DNA from: Novosphingobium resinovorum
GTDB lineage: Bacteria > Pseudomonadota > Alphaproteobacteria > Sphingomonadales > Sphingomonadaceae
Assembly: GCF_001742225.1 (NCBI RefSeq)
Contig: NZ_CP017076.1
Location: 1,017,001 to 1,081,000 of the forward strand
DNA length: 64,000 bases
Direction of reading: 5' to 3'
The position numbers and the translations under genes were made by a program. Positions 34,896 through 42,950 of this stretch are shown here, in pieces. The notes under the pieces are model-generated. The model was not told the origin of the DNA, ran no database searches, and was given only the letters and a program-made list of their open reading frames with translations. Each line of letters begins with the position of its first letter. Within the stretch, counting starts at the first letter, position 1.

Positions 34896-34921
34896 CACGA
34901 ACGTCATTCGTGTTGCACGAA
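34896..34921. promoter_or_regulatory. Three CACGAA half-sites upstream of LytTR gene
   Basis: CACGAA-CGTCA-TTCGTG (34896-34912) is an inverted repeat, followed after 3 bases by a third half-site CACGAA (34916-34921). It lies in the 230-bp divergent region between the amine oxidase and the LytTR gene, 70 bases before the latter. A plausible binding site for that regulator or another one. Confidence 0.45.
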
Positions 34922-34990
34922 CGGAGTCGAGGCCCGCAAATCCACGGGATCGGCCGTTTCTGCAGTGAGGCAGCGATACGGGGATTCGGC

Positions 34991-35890
34991 ATGGCAGGTC
35001 ACCGCATGTTCACGAGGGGTTTCTGGCTTTCGGACGAGCCGCTGCTGCTCGGCCTCAATCCGCGCCAGCTCTGCGTCCACTTCATCGGGGTGCCGGTGTT
35101 CCTCGGCTTCGTCGCCGGATGGCCTCAAGCGGGGCGCACGGTCGCCTGGCCCAAGGAACATGCGATCGCGTTCTGGATCGGCCTGTCGATGTGCGGCTGG
35201 TGGGCGAACGACATCGTTACCCGCGCGCTGGCGAGGCCGCTGCGCGGCGCGGGGATGCCGCTCTGGGCGACGCTGATGGTCGGGGTGGTGGTGGCTTCGC
35301 TGCCGTCCGACATGGCGCTCAAGCTATGGGTTCACGCCTATCTCGGCATGTTCCCGGACTTGCCGATGACGCGTCCGATGCCGCAGATCCGGCTGGATGC
35401 GGTGCTGTTCTTCAAGACGCACATCTACGGCTATATCGAGTGGCCGCTGATCAACCTGATGCTCTTCCACTTCTGGAAGATGCCCTGCTACGGCTACCGG
35501 CCGAGCATCGAGACAGGCCACGCACCCAGCAGCGTCGAGAGCGTGCTGCCGTTCATGACGAAAGTGCCGGTGACCCTGCGCGGCGAAGTGCTCGCGCTCT
35601 CGGCCGAGCAGCATTACCTGCGCGTCCACACCAGCGCGGGCAATGCGCTGATCCTCTATCGCCTGTCGCAGGCGGTCAGCGAACTGGGCGGGAGGGGCCT
35701 GCAGGTCCACCGCAGCTTCTGGGTAGCCTCGGGCGCGGTGGTCCGGGTGGCAGGCAGTGCAGGCGCACCCCGGCTGGTGCTGCGGGACGGGCTGGAAGTG
35801 CCGGTCAGCCGGTCGTTTCGCCAGACGGTGCAGCAGGCAGGCTTCCTGCAGGCTGCACCATCAGGGCTCGTTCCTTCAGGGGCGTTCTGA
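34991..35890 (+). CDS. Membrane-anchored LytTR-type transcriptional regulator
   Basis: 299 residues; ATG 34991 with GGGGAT 6 bases upstream. Residues about 20-180 hold four hydrophobic segments (CVHFIGVPVFLGFVAGWP, AFWIGLSMCGWW, LWATLMVGVVVASLP, a weaker one around INLMLFHFW). Residues about 190-290 form a LytTR DNA-binding domain: LRGEVLALSAEQHYLRVHTS, ILYRLSQAVSEL, LQVHRSFWVASGAVVRV. This transmembrane LytTR design without receiver domain is common in sphingomonads. It could respond to a membrane-associated signal and regulate the divergent amine oxidase/TonB unit. Its 3' end overlaps the convergent MFS gene by 15 bases. Confidence 0.88.
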   Translation: MAGHRMFTRGFWLSDEPLLLGLNPRQLCVHFIGVPVFLGFVAGWPQAGRTVAWPKEHAIAFWIGLSMCGWWANDIVTRALARPLRGAGMPLWATLMVGVVVASLPSDMALKLWVHAYLGMFPDLPMTRPMPQIRLDAVLFFKTHIYGYIEWPLINLMLFHFWKMPCYGYRPSIETGHAPSSVESVLPFMTKVPVTLRGEVLALSAEQHYLRVHTSAGNALILYRLSQAVSELGGRGLQVHRSFWVASGAVVRVAGSAGAPRLVLRDGLEVPVSRSFRQTVQQAGFLQAAPSGLVPSGAF

Positions 35891-37129
35891 CGCCTCGAAC
35901 GTGCGGTAGGGGCCGAGCAGGAGTAGCGCACCGGCGCAGGTCAGCAAGGCTATCGCCGAACAGCTCAGTGACAGGACATAGCTGCCGTTGACGTCGAAAT
36001 CGTGCCCGAACACCGGCGCGGCGAACCCGGCGCCGATCGCGAAGGGGATGTAGAGCCAGCCATAGATCGTGCCGTAGTGCTTCATCCCGAAATAGCGGGC
36101 GACGATGAAGGCGATGAAATCGTACTCGATGCCCAGCGCGAAGCCGATCAGGAAGATCGAGATGCCTGCCGCCTGCGGGTCGATGGTCCCGCCCATGAGG
36201 CTCCAGTAGGACAGGCCGGGCAGCGCGAGCAGGATGGTGCCGATCATCGGCGCCCAGAAGCGGTCGAGCAGCCAGCCGCCGACGAGCCGTCCGATGATCG
36301 CGGACAGGCCGATGAGCGGCGTGAGCGAGGCGATCGTGCCGCTATCCAGCTTCCCGGCGCGCAGGATGCCTTCCATGTTGGGGACCGCACCGCCGAGCGC
36401 GAAGGAGATCGGCACCAGCGCCACGGCCAGCAGCCAGAAGCGCCAGTCGCGCACCGCCTGCGCGGTCGTCATGCCGCCCATCGGGACGGGGGCGGCGGCG
36501 GGTTCATCCACGCGGGATTTGGGCGCGCGGAACCAGATGAAGGCGGCGGGCAGGGCCAGCACCAGCGGCAGCAGGCCGAGCCCGACGAAGGCGCCGCGCC
36601 AGCCCCACTGTTCGATCAGCCAGCGCACATAGGGCTTGGCGAAGATGCCGAACAGCCCCGAGCCCATCATGGCAAGGCCGAGGGCAAGGCCCTTGTTGCG
36701 CTGGAAGTGCTCGTTGACGAGGCGGGTCCAGGTGATCGGCAGCGTTCCCGCGCCGCCCAGCGCGATGAAGCCCCAGGTGAGGTAGAAGCCGAGGATCGAC
36801 CCGGAGGACAACGCCAGCGACAGCACGCCGAGGCCGAACAATACCACAGAGCACAGCGCGACGCCTCGCGCGCCGAACCGGTTGGTGAGCGCCCCGGTCA
36901 GCGGCGCGGAAAGCACGACGGTGAGGGTCGTGACGGACATGACGCCCATGACCTCCGCGATCGACCACCCGAAGGCGGCTGAAAGCTGGGGGGCCAGCAT
37001 CCCCAGGGTGTAGACCGGCATGGGGGAAAGGCCGAGGCCGACACCAAGGGTGGCGGCCAGCACGATCTTCCATCCCCGGGCGAATTCGCCGTCGCGGGCG
37101 TCGGCCGCCGGCCTCACCGCCTCGCTCAC
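35876..37129 (-). CDS. MFS transporter (paralogue of 16590-17852)
   Basis: 417 residues from GTG 37129, which overlaps the cytochrome c stop as GTGA. First helix GWKIVLAATLGVGLGLSPMPVY; helix 2-3 loop NRFGARGVALCSVVLFG; RLVGGWLLDRFWAPMIG in the second half. Shares these signatures with the MFS protein at 16590. Inner-membrane carrier, probably for a carboxylate or aromatic acid. Last gene of the LLM monooxygenase operon. It converges on, and overlaps by 15 bases, the LytTR gene, leaving no room for a terminator between them. Confidence 0.89.
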   Translation of the reverse strand: MSEAVRPAADARDGEFARGWKIVLAATLGVGLGLSPMPVYTLGMLAPQLSAAFGWSIAEVMGVMSVTTLTVVLSAPLTGALTNRFGARGVALCSVVLFGLGVLSLALSSGSILGFYLTWGFIALGGAGTLPITWTRLVNEHFQRNKGLALGLAMMGSGLFGIFAKPYVRWLIEQWGWRGAFVGLGLLPLVLALPAAFIWFRAPKSRVDEPAAAPVPMGGMTTAQAVRDWRFWLLAVALVPISFALGGAVPNMEGILRAGKLDSGTIASLTPLIGLSAIIGRLVGGWLLDRFWAPMIGTILLALPGLSYWSLMGGTIDPQAAGISIFLIGFALGIEYDFIAFIVARYFGMKHYGTIYGWLYIPFAIGAGFAAPVFGHDFDVNGSYVLSLSCSAIALLTCAGALLLLGPYRTFEASERP

Positions 37130-37533
37130 TTCGTCGCGGTCTTGAGCCAGGCGATCAGGGCGGCGCGATCTTCCGGCTTGGCGATGCCGGGGAAAGCCAT
37201 GGTGGTGCCGGGAACCAGCTTGCTCGGCCGTTCAAGCCAGGCGTTGAGCGACTTGTCGTCCCACTTGACGCTGCTCTTGGTCAGAGCAGGCGAATAGCGG
37301 AAGCCGGGGCGGCTCGCAGCCTTCTTGCCGATGAAACCGTTAAGGTTGGGGCCGACCTTGTTGGGCTGGCCCGCTGCCGTCGAGTGGCAGGCCTGGCAGC
37401 GCATGAACAGGCGCTTGCCCGCCTGTGCATTCGCCGTCTGGGCCGAGGCGGGGGCTACGGCCACGAACAGGCTCATGGTCATGGCCAGACCTGTAAGCGG
37501 AAGAGTTGCGGCCAGGCCGCGAAGCGCTTTCAT
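37126..37533 (-). CDS. Periplasmic class I cytochrome c
   Basis: 135 residues, ATG 37533 with GAGAG upstream. Signal peptide LAMTMSLFVAVAPASA, haem site CQACH at about residue 46-50, and Met ligand in PGTTMAFPGI about 60 residues later, with a C-terminal helix AALIAWLKTA. This is the classical small class I fold of the c2 or c550 kind. It would accept electrons from a dehydrogenase in the periplasm. It lies in the LLM operon between DUF1330 and the MFS transporter, suggesting an electron-transfer role in that oxidation step; the direct partner is not evident. Confidence 0.93.
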   Translation of the reverse strand: MKALRGLAATLPLTGLAMTMSLFVAVAPASAQTANAQAGKRLFMRCQACHSTAAGQPNKVGPNLNGFIGKKAASRPGFRYSPALTKSSVKWDDKSLNAWLERPSKLVPGTTMAFPGIAKPEDRAALIAWLKTATK

Positions 37534-37545
37534 CTCTCGTGTACC

Positions 37546-37947
37546 TCATAAAATCACTACCCGCGCATGATCCATATAGCTGATCACTGTGTGGGTCGGA
37601 TGGTTCGCCGATATTCTATCCGCCTGCCGATGAACCAAATGCGAAGGCCGCCCGCGATGCGGACGGCCTTCGCGGTTTCCGTTTGAAAATTCGCTGCAGG
37701 CGAATTTCTCGGCACCGGCCTTGTATTCCGGGCTCTTGGCATAGGCGAGGGCGGCTTCCTCGGTCTCGAAGCGCGAGACGACCACGCGCTCGTCGGGATT
37801 GACGTCGCCTTCGAGCACTTCGCTCACCTTGCCGCGCACGAGGTATTCGCCGCCGTGCTTTTCGCTGAGACCGGCGATGGCCTTGACGTAGGCGCCGAAC
37901 TTCTCGGCGTCGGTGATGACCACGGTTGCTACGATATATGCTGCCAC
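37546..37947 (-). CDS. DUF1330-family protein with altered C-terminus
   Basis: 133 residues from GTG 37947 (AAGGAA 6 bases upstream). Residues 1-80 match the DUF1330 ferredoxin-like fold: AAYIVATVVITDAEKFGAYV, EYLVRGKVSEVLEGD, and RVVVSRFETEEAALAYAKSP followed by EYKAG. Family members normally end about 15-20 residues later. Here the frame instead runs through two hairpin elements into a basic, low-complexity tail (RPHRGRPSHLVHRQADR) and stops 12 bases before the cytochrome c gene. A hairpin element apparently replaced the original 3' end. Function of the family is unknown; it is often found in catabolic operons. Confidence 0.72.
   Translation of the reverse strand: MAAYIVATVVITDAEKFGAYVKAIAGLSEKHGGEYLVRGKVSEVLEGDVNPDERVVVSRFETEEAALAYAKSPEYKAGAEKFACSEFSNGNREGRPHRGRPSHLVHRQADRISANHPTHTVISYMDHARVVIL
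37641..37708. repeat. Two hairpins inside the 3' end of the DUF1330 gene
   Basis: 37641-37673: GCGAAGGCCG / CGGCCTTCGC plus an inner CCGC/GCGG stem. 37685-37708: GAAAATTCGC / GCGAATTTC, loop TGCAG, similar to the hairpins at 20307 and 20349. They lie within the reading frame. Confidence 0.75.
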
Positions 37948-37972
37948 GTCGATTCCTTAGCTTTGGTGTGGG

Positions 37973-38557
37973 TTACTTCTTGTCGGAGGGCGGCGCGCCC
38001 GTTTGCCGGCCGGTGAGGCGGGCGCTGACGCACTGCTCGGCAGGTACGCCTTCAGGGCACGGATTGAGCTTGGGCTGGAAGCTGTTTTCTTTGGGCAACC
38101 GCACCGTGAGGATGCGCACCGGCTCGGTGCCGATTGTGCGCGAGGTGTGGCCGCGCCCGGTCACGTCGTCGGCGAGCACGATGTCGCCTTTGGACAGTAC
38201 GTGCTTCGATCCGTCGCCGAAGCCGACTTCCAGCTGGCCCGACAGGACGATCAGGAAGCGCGGCGTCGATACGCCGTGATAATCGATGAAGTCTCCGGGC
38301 AGCGCGTCGCCGATCTCCACGTCGGTGGCGTAGAGGCGGGTCTGGACGCTCTTGCCGGGGACGCCGCCGGTGCGCGGCAGGTCCTTGATCTCGAGGTGAG
38401 ATTCGCCGTCGTCGCCGCCGTACATGTGAAGCACGCGGAACGCCTCGGCCCCCGGCGATAGCGGCGAGACCGGCGACGGTGTGGGGGCGGGGCGGTCGGC
38501 GGCGGAACAGGCGCCCGAGAGGAACGCTGCTGCAAGGATGGGGATGAAGCGCTTCAT
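37973..38557 (-). CDS. Exported cupin protein, probably a lipoprotein
   Basis: 194 residues from ATG 38557. N-terminus KRFIPILAAAFLSGACSAAD is a lipoprotein-like signal with Cys after SGA. The cupin core includes PRFLIVLSGQLEVGFGDGSK, VLSKGDIVLADDVTGRGHTS and RILTVRLPKENSF. The DxTGxGHxS segment is shared with the cupins at 42951 and 50422. The first-domain metal ligands are not clear. It probably sits in the periplasm, and binds or modifies a pathway intermediate. It lies 8 bases after the LLM monooxygenase stop and 25 bases before DUF1330. Confidence 0.8.
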   Translation of the reverse strand: MKRFIPILAAAFLSGACSAADRPAPTPSPVSPLSPGAEAFRVLHMYGGDDGESHLEIKDLPRTGGVPGKSVQTRLYATDVEIGDALPGDFIDYHGVSTPRFLIVLSGQLEVGFGDGSKHVLSKGDIVLADDVTGRGHTSRTIGTEPVRILTVRLPKENSFQPKLNPCPEGVPAEQCVSARLTGRQTGAPPSDKK

Positions 38558-38565
38558 GACGGTCC

Positions 38566-39729
38566 TCAGACGGGCTGGGTTTCGGAGAGGCCGACGCGGG
38601 CGTCGTGCTCGGCGGCTAGGCGGCGCAGCGTGGGGATCAGGTCCCGGCCATGCAGGGCGATGTCGCCGTAGAGATCGAAGCCGCGCATCAGGAAGCCGGT
38701 GATGCCCATCGCGTAATAGTCCATCATCGCATCGGCGACCTGCTCGGCGGTGCCCACCAGCGCGGGCGGCAGCATCGGCGTCGAGAAGCTGACTGACGCC
38801 TTGGTGATCCCGGTCCACAGCCGCTTGTCGAGCAGGTCCTTGCCGCCCGCGATCGCCTCAAGTTCCTCGCGGCCCGAACCGCCCTTAGTGGTGGCCAGCT
38901 TGGGATCGAGCCGCATGCCGGTGCTCAGCGCCTCGTCGCTGCCGGCGATCTTGCGCTGCTGTTCGAGCGCGGTTTCGCGCAGCGCCTCGACGACGTCGGC
39001 GGCGGCCCTCCACGCGGCGTCCTCAGTCTCGCCGACGATCACGCGCACCGAAGTCTGGATGCGGACAGGGCGGCCGGTACGCGCCCAGGCATCGCGGATC
39101 TGCGCGACGGTGCTCGCCATCTGGTCGAGCGGCTTGAGGCCACCGATGGCATAGACGTCGGCGACCTCGGCGCCCTTCTCCAGCGCGAGCGGGGAGGACC
39201 CGCCCCAGTACACCGGGATCGCGCCGCCGCCCACTGGCTTGAGTTCCGACAAGGCTTTGTTGAACCGGTAGTAGGTGCCGTTATGGTCCACCGGGGTGCC
39301 GCTGGACCACACCTTGCGCATGATTTCGACGTATTCGGCGCTGCGGTGGTAGCGTTCTTCCTTGGTGTGGAAGTCTCCGTCGCACTCCAGTTCGGTGTCG
39401 TTGGCGCCGGTGATGACGTGGACCCCGGCGCGGCCGCCGCTGAGGTTGTCGAGCGTCGCGAACATCCGCGCGGCCATGGTCGGCGCGATGAATCCGGGGC
39501 GGTGGGCGACCATGAAGGCCAGCTTTTCCGTCACTGCCGCCGCATAGTTGGCGATCGCGAAAGGATCGGGCGCGAAGGAGTTCTGCAGGATCAGGACGCG
39601 GTCGAAGTCGTTCTCGTCGAAGGCGCGGGCCATCTTCTCGATCATGTCGACGTCGAACGCGGGACCGCCGCCGCGGCTGATCTCCGATGCGTTGCGGTGG
39701 AGCAGGACTCCAAGGATTTCTAGCGACAT
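38566..39729 (-). CDS. LLM-class flavin-dependent monooxygenase (SsuD-like)
   Basis: 387 residues; ATG 39729 has GGAG 7 bases upstream. Longer upstream frames lack such a site. Bacterial-luciferase TIM-barrel: EILGVLLHRNASEISRGG, VAHRPGFIAPTMAARMFATL, GGRAGVHVITGANDTE, and IPVYWGGSSPLALEKGAEVA. These match alkanesulfonate monooxygenase SsuD and related FMNH2-dependent monooxygenases. No flavin reductase gene is in this window, so reduced flavin must come from elsewhere. First gene of the operon LLM, cupin, DUF1330, cytochrome c, MFS. Divergent from a LysR regulator, which probably controls it. Confidence 0.92.
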   Translation of the reverse strand: MSLEILGVLLHRNASEISRGGGPAFDVDMIEKMARAFDENDFDRVLILQNSFAPDPFAIANYAAAVTEKLAFMVAHRPGFIAPTMAARMFATLDNLSGGRAGVHVITGANDTELECDGDFHTKEERYHRSAEYVEIMRKVWSSGTPVDHNGTYYRFNKALSELKPVGGGAIPVYWGGSSPLALEKGAEVADVYAIGGLKPLDQMASTVAQIRDAWARTGRPVRIQTSVRVIVGETEDAAWRAAADVVEALRETALEQQRKIAGSDEALSTGMRLDPKLATTKGGSGREELEAIAGGKDLLDKRLWTGITKASVSFSTPMLPPALVGTAEQVADAMMDYYAMGITGFLMRGFDLYGDIALHGRDLIPTLRRLAAEHDARVGLSETQPV

Positions 39730-39843
39730 GGGACGGCTCCGTAAGGGCGGTGCGCGGCAGCGGCGCCCTGTTTCGGCACCGGTCACACTGGGCGCGGCCG
39801 CAAGGTGGGTGAACCCATGCCGTGCCATCCCCTCGCAGGGCGG

Positions 39844-39857
39844 ATAATCCAAATTAT
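39844..39857. promoter_or_regulatory. Probable LysR binding palindrome
   Basis: ATAAT-CCAA-ATTAT, a perfect inverted repeat with the T-N11-A spacing typical of LysR operators, between the divergent LLM (39729) and LysR (39919) genes. Confidence 0.7.
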
Positions 39858-39918
39858 CTATTACTCTTCTTTATAGGCTTGATCGATCGTCCGCCTCCAC
39901 GCCACGAAGGAGGCAGCA

Positions 39919-40845
39919 ATGAACATCGCCAAACTCGAGCGTATGATCGCGGTCTACGAGTCCGGCAGCTTTCGCAAGGCCGCGAAATTGTTCGGAATGT
40001 CGCAGCCCGCCTTGACCTGGAGCATCCGCCAGCTCGAGGAAAGCCTCAACCTTTCGCTGTTCATTCGCGGCCCGCGCGGCATCAAGCCGACCGAGGCGTG
40101 CGAACGCCTGATCGTGCGCGCCCGCCTGATCGTCAGCGAGCAGAACCGCCTGCTGGCCGAAGTCGAGCGCAGCAGCCGCGCCCAGATCATCGAGCTGGGT
40201 GTGCACCCGGTGATGGTGAATGCGCAGTTCTCCCGCATCGTCGCGAAGTTCCGCGAGACCGACCCCGACGTCGCCCTGCGCATCGTCGAGGGCTACAGTT
40301 CCGAACTGCATGAGCGGCTGCGGCAGGGCGAGATCGACCTCGCCTTTTGCGCCAACGCAAACGTCGATCCGGAGGACGAGGAGTTCGACTTCGATCTTTT
40401 GGTCCGCCAGTTCTACTCGGTCTTCGCGCGACCCGATCACCGCATTTTCGACGAGATCGCTTCCGGTCAGCCGCTCGCCCCGCATGACTGGGCGCAAGTC
40501 GCGGTGCCCAATCTTGCGCCCGATCAGGACGAGGCCAAGGGCCTGCTCGCCATGCTCCAGCATCTGGGCATGACGCCTGCCAAGGCGGCGGTTCGCTCCA
40601 GTTCGATCAGCCTGATCCGCTCGCTCGTGCTCGACGGCGGGTTGCTGGGCATGCTGCCGGACGACCTCGTCGCGGCCGAGCTGGAGGCCGGGACGCTTTG
40701 CCGCGTACCCGACACGCGGGTAGAGGCGCCCGCCCTGGGCCTGCTCAGCGTGCATGGCAGCTACAAGAGCGCATCGGTGCGGCGGTTCGCGTCGCAACTG
40801 CGCCAGTCGTACCGGAGCGATCGCGCCCTGACCGCGACAGTATAA
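39919..40845 (+). CDS. LysR-family transcriptional regulator
   Basis: 308 residues, ATG 39919 after GGAGGCAGCA. N-terminal winged helix LERMIAVYESGSFRKAAKLF, GMSQPALTWSIRQLEESLNL, then GIKPTEACERL. C-terminal effector domain starts about residue 92 (IIELGVHPVMVNAQFSRIV). LysR regulators usually activate a divergent gene set in response to a substrate or product. Here that is the LLM operon, and the ATAAT palindrome lies between them. Deviation: a Trp in SQPALTWSIRQLE, where Ser is more usual. Confidence 0.92.
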   Translation: MNIAKLERMIAVYESGSFRKAAKLFGMSQPALTWSIRQLEESLNLSLFIRGPRGIKPTEACERLIVRARLIVSEQNRLLAEVERSSRAQIIELGVHPVMVNAQFSRIVAKFRETDPDVALRIVEGYSSELHERLRQGEIDLAFCANANVDPEDEEFDFDLLVRQFYSVFARPDHRIFDEIASGQPLAPHDWAQVAVPNLAPDQDEAKGLLAMLQHLGMTPAKAAVRSSSISLIRSLVLDGGLLGMLPDDLVAAELEAGTLCRVPDTRVEAPALGLLSVHGSYKSASVRRFASQLRQSYRSDRALTATV

Positions 40846-40982
40846 GGAAACTCTATCGCCTGCCGAGATTTGTAAGCTTTTCAACCCGCTTTCGTCCGAT
40901 CAGGTTGAAGGGGTCGTGACGGATCGGCGAGGCCTTCCGAATCCCGGCTCCATCTCCTCTTCAGACAAGAGAACGAGCGGAC

Positions 40983-42065
40983 GTGAAGCCTCTATTCCGA
41001 ATCCTGACGGCCATTACCGGCCTTGCCTCAGCCGCGCCTCTCATGGCGCAAGTACCATCCGCCCCCGACTACGCCCGCGCATCCAGCTGGGCGGCTGACG
41101 GCAGGAACGAGGGCGCCGCCGCGGCGGTCGCGCCCGGATCGACGGCGCGGCAGAACCTGCCGGTCGACGTGTTCTACATCCACCCGACCACCGATCGCTC
41201 GATGGATCGCTACAACCAGCCGGTGCCGGACAAGGCGACCAACGCTTGGACCGACGGCAGCGTGATCGCGCGGCAGGGCGGGGTGTTCAACGGCTGCTGC
41301 CGTGTCTTCGCCCCGCGCTATCGCCAGGCGACCAGCGGCGCGCAGAAGGAAGGCGGCAAGATCCGCGAGGATGCCTTCGCGCTCGCTTATGGCGACGTGA
41401 AGCGCGCGTTCCGCTACTACCTCGACCACTACAACAAGGGCCACCCCTTCATCCTCGTGGGCCACAGCCAGGGCGCCGCGCATCTCGAGCGGCTGCTGGA
41501 CGAGGAGATCGACGGCAAGCCGCTCGCCGCGCGCATGGTGGCGGCCTATGACGTTGGCATCACCTTCCCGGCGTCGAAGTATGATCGACCGAGCTCGAAG
41601 CTGAAGATGTGCGACAAGCCCGACAGCATCGGCTGCGTGGTGCACTGGAGCTCGATCCTGCCGAGCGCCGACCTTGCGAAAACGGCGTCCTTCGCGGAAG
41701 CCTACAACCGCACGGTGCTGCCGCAGGGCGCCGATCCGACGATCCTGTGCATCAATCCGCTGACCTTCGATCGCTCGCAGCCCGCCGCCCTGCGCGATGC
41801 CGCGAAGGGTGCCGTTCCCGGCGCGCCTGACGAGAGCGCCATCAAGGCCATCGTTCCCCACGCCGTCTCCGCGAAGTGCGAGCGCGGGCTGCTAGTGGTC
41901 GATCCCGATCCCGCGCTTGGCCTCAAGCCGCTGCCGGGAGACAGCATGCATTATCACGACCTCGGCCTTTTCTACGAGGACGTGCGTCAGAACGCGATCC
42001 TGCGCGCCCGCGCATGGCTTGCGGCCCATCCCCGGCCGTCAACACCCCGGCCCTCCGCAAATTGA
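40983..42065 (+). CDS. Secreted DUF3089 alpha/beta-hydrolase-fold protein
   Basis: 360 residues from GTG 40983. Signal peptide LFRILTAITGLASAAPLMA. The mature part has VDVFYIHPTTDRSMDRYNQP, then the regular nucleophile motif HPFILVGHSQGAAHLERLL (Ser in G-H-S-Q-G), PDEEID-like helical lid, and a late HYHDLGLFYEDV with a potential catalytic His. DUF3089 members are putative esterases. Being exported, it could free an esterified substrate before uptake. Leads a five- to six-gene run (dioxygenase, cupin, transporter, helical protein, methyltransferase). Unlike the other alpha/beta proteins here its catalytic triad looks intact. Confidence 0.87.
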   Translation: MKPLFRILTAITGLASAAPLMAQVPSAPDYARASSWAADGRNEGAAAAVAPGSTARQNLPVDVFYIHPTTDRSMDRYNQPVPDKATNAWTDGSVIARQGGVFNGCCRVFAPRYRQATSGAQKEGGKIREDAFALAYGDVKRAFRYYLDHYNKGHPFILVGHSQGAAHLERLLDEEIDGKPLAARMVAAYDVGITFPASKYDRPSSKLKMCDKPDSIGCVVHWSSILPSADLAKTASFAEAYNRTVLPQGADPTILCINPLTFDRSQPAALRDAAKGAVPGAPDESAIKAIVPHAVSAKCERGLLVVDPDPALGLKPLPGDSMHYHDLGLFYEDVRQNAILRARAWLAAHPRPSTPRPSAN

Positions 42066-42078
42066 GAAGAGAAAGACG

Positions 42079-42936
42079 ATGAACAAGGAACCTCTCAATC
42101 CCGTCACGCAGCAGGACATCGACGATTACGCCCGTGACGGCGTGGTCTGCCTGCGCCAGATGTTCGACGCCGAATGGATCGCGAAGATGCAGGACGCGGC
42201 GCGCGCGGTTGAGAGCGATCCCGAGGCTTACGGCCAGACCGGCCCCTCGCACGGGGCGATGATCTCGGTCGCGCACTTGTGGCGCAAGCCCGGCCCGTTC
42301 CGCGACTTCGTCTTCAACTCGCCCGCAGGCGAGATCGTCGGCCGGGTGATCGGCGCGGACAACGTGCAGATGTTCCACGATCACCTGTTCCGCAAGCCGC
42401 CGCTCTCGCCCTCGATCATGCAGTGGCACGCCGACCACCTCTGGCCCTTCACCGGCACGATGATCCCGAACCTGTGGGTCGCGCTTTCGCCGGTGAACAG
42501 GGAGAACGGCCAGATCGAGTTCGTCGCGGGCTATCACAAGTTCTGCATCGAAACCGGATCGCGCTTCGGCCCGGCGGGTGACGGCACCTTCCGCTTCCCC
42601 GACTTCCAGGCCGAGCGGGACAATCCGGACTTCCCGTTCCGCTTCGTCACCTGGGATCTGGAGCCGGGCGACGCGGTGCTGTTCCACGTCGACATCCCGC
42701 ACTATTCCAAGGGCAACGATTCCGACACCCTCGCGCGCACCGGCCTTGCCATGCGCATGATCGGCGACGACAGCTACTGGTGCCCGCGCGAGGGTCTGAC
42801 CCCGGTGCCGGGCGTCGACGTCCTCGCCCAGCCCGAGGGCGTCCACCCCGCCCCCAGCGAGAACCTGCCGCTGATCTGGCAGCGTCCCGACAGCGAGCCG
42901 CGCGCTTTCGCCCCCGCTCGCCGCGAAGCCGCCTGA
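42079..42936 (+). CDS. Phytanoyl-CoA dioxygenase (PhyH)-family Fe(II)/2-oxoglutarate oxygenase
   Basis: 285 residues; ATG 42079 follows GAGAAGAGAAAGACG. The iron facial triad is visible as His and Asp in MQWHADHLWPF (about residue 116-118) and a distal His in HVDIPHYS. A 2-oxoglutarate-binding Arg is likely in ARTGLAMRMIG. Double-stranded beta-helix features include GQIEFVAGYHKF and LEPGDAVLF. Family enzymes hydroxylate aliphatic positions, or catalyse oxidative cleavage of C-O and C-N bonds. It sits between a secreted hydrolase and a cupin. Substrate unknown. Confidence 0.92.
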   Translation: MNKEPLNPVTQQDIDDYARDGVVCLRQMFDAEWIAKMQDAARAVESDPEAYGQTGPSHGAMISVAHLWRKPGPFRDFVFNSPAGEIVGRVIGADNVQMFHDHLFRKPPLSPSIMQWHADHLWPFTGTMIPNLWVALSPVNRENGQIEFVAGYHKFCIETGSRFGPAGDGTFRFPDFQAERDNPDFPFRFVTWDLEPGDAVLFHVDIPHYSKGNDSDTLARTGLAMRMIGDDSYWCPREGLTPVPGVDVLAQPEGVHPAPSENLPLIWQRPDSEPRAFAPARREAA

Positions 42937-42950
42937 GGAGATCGCCCGCG

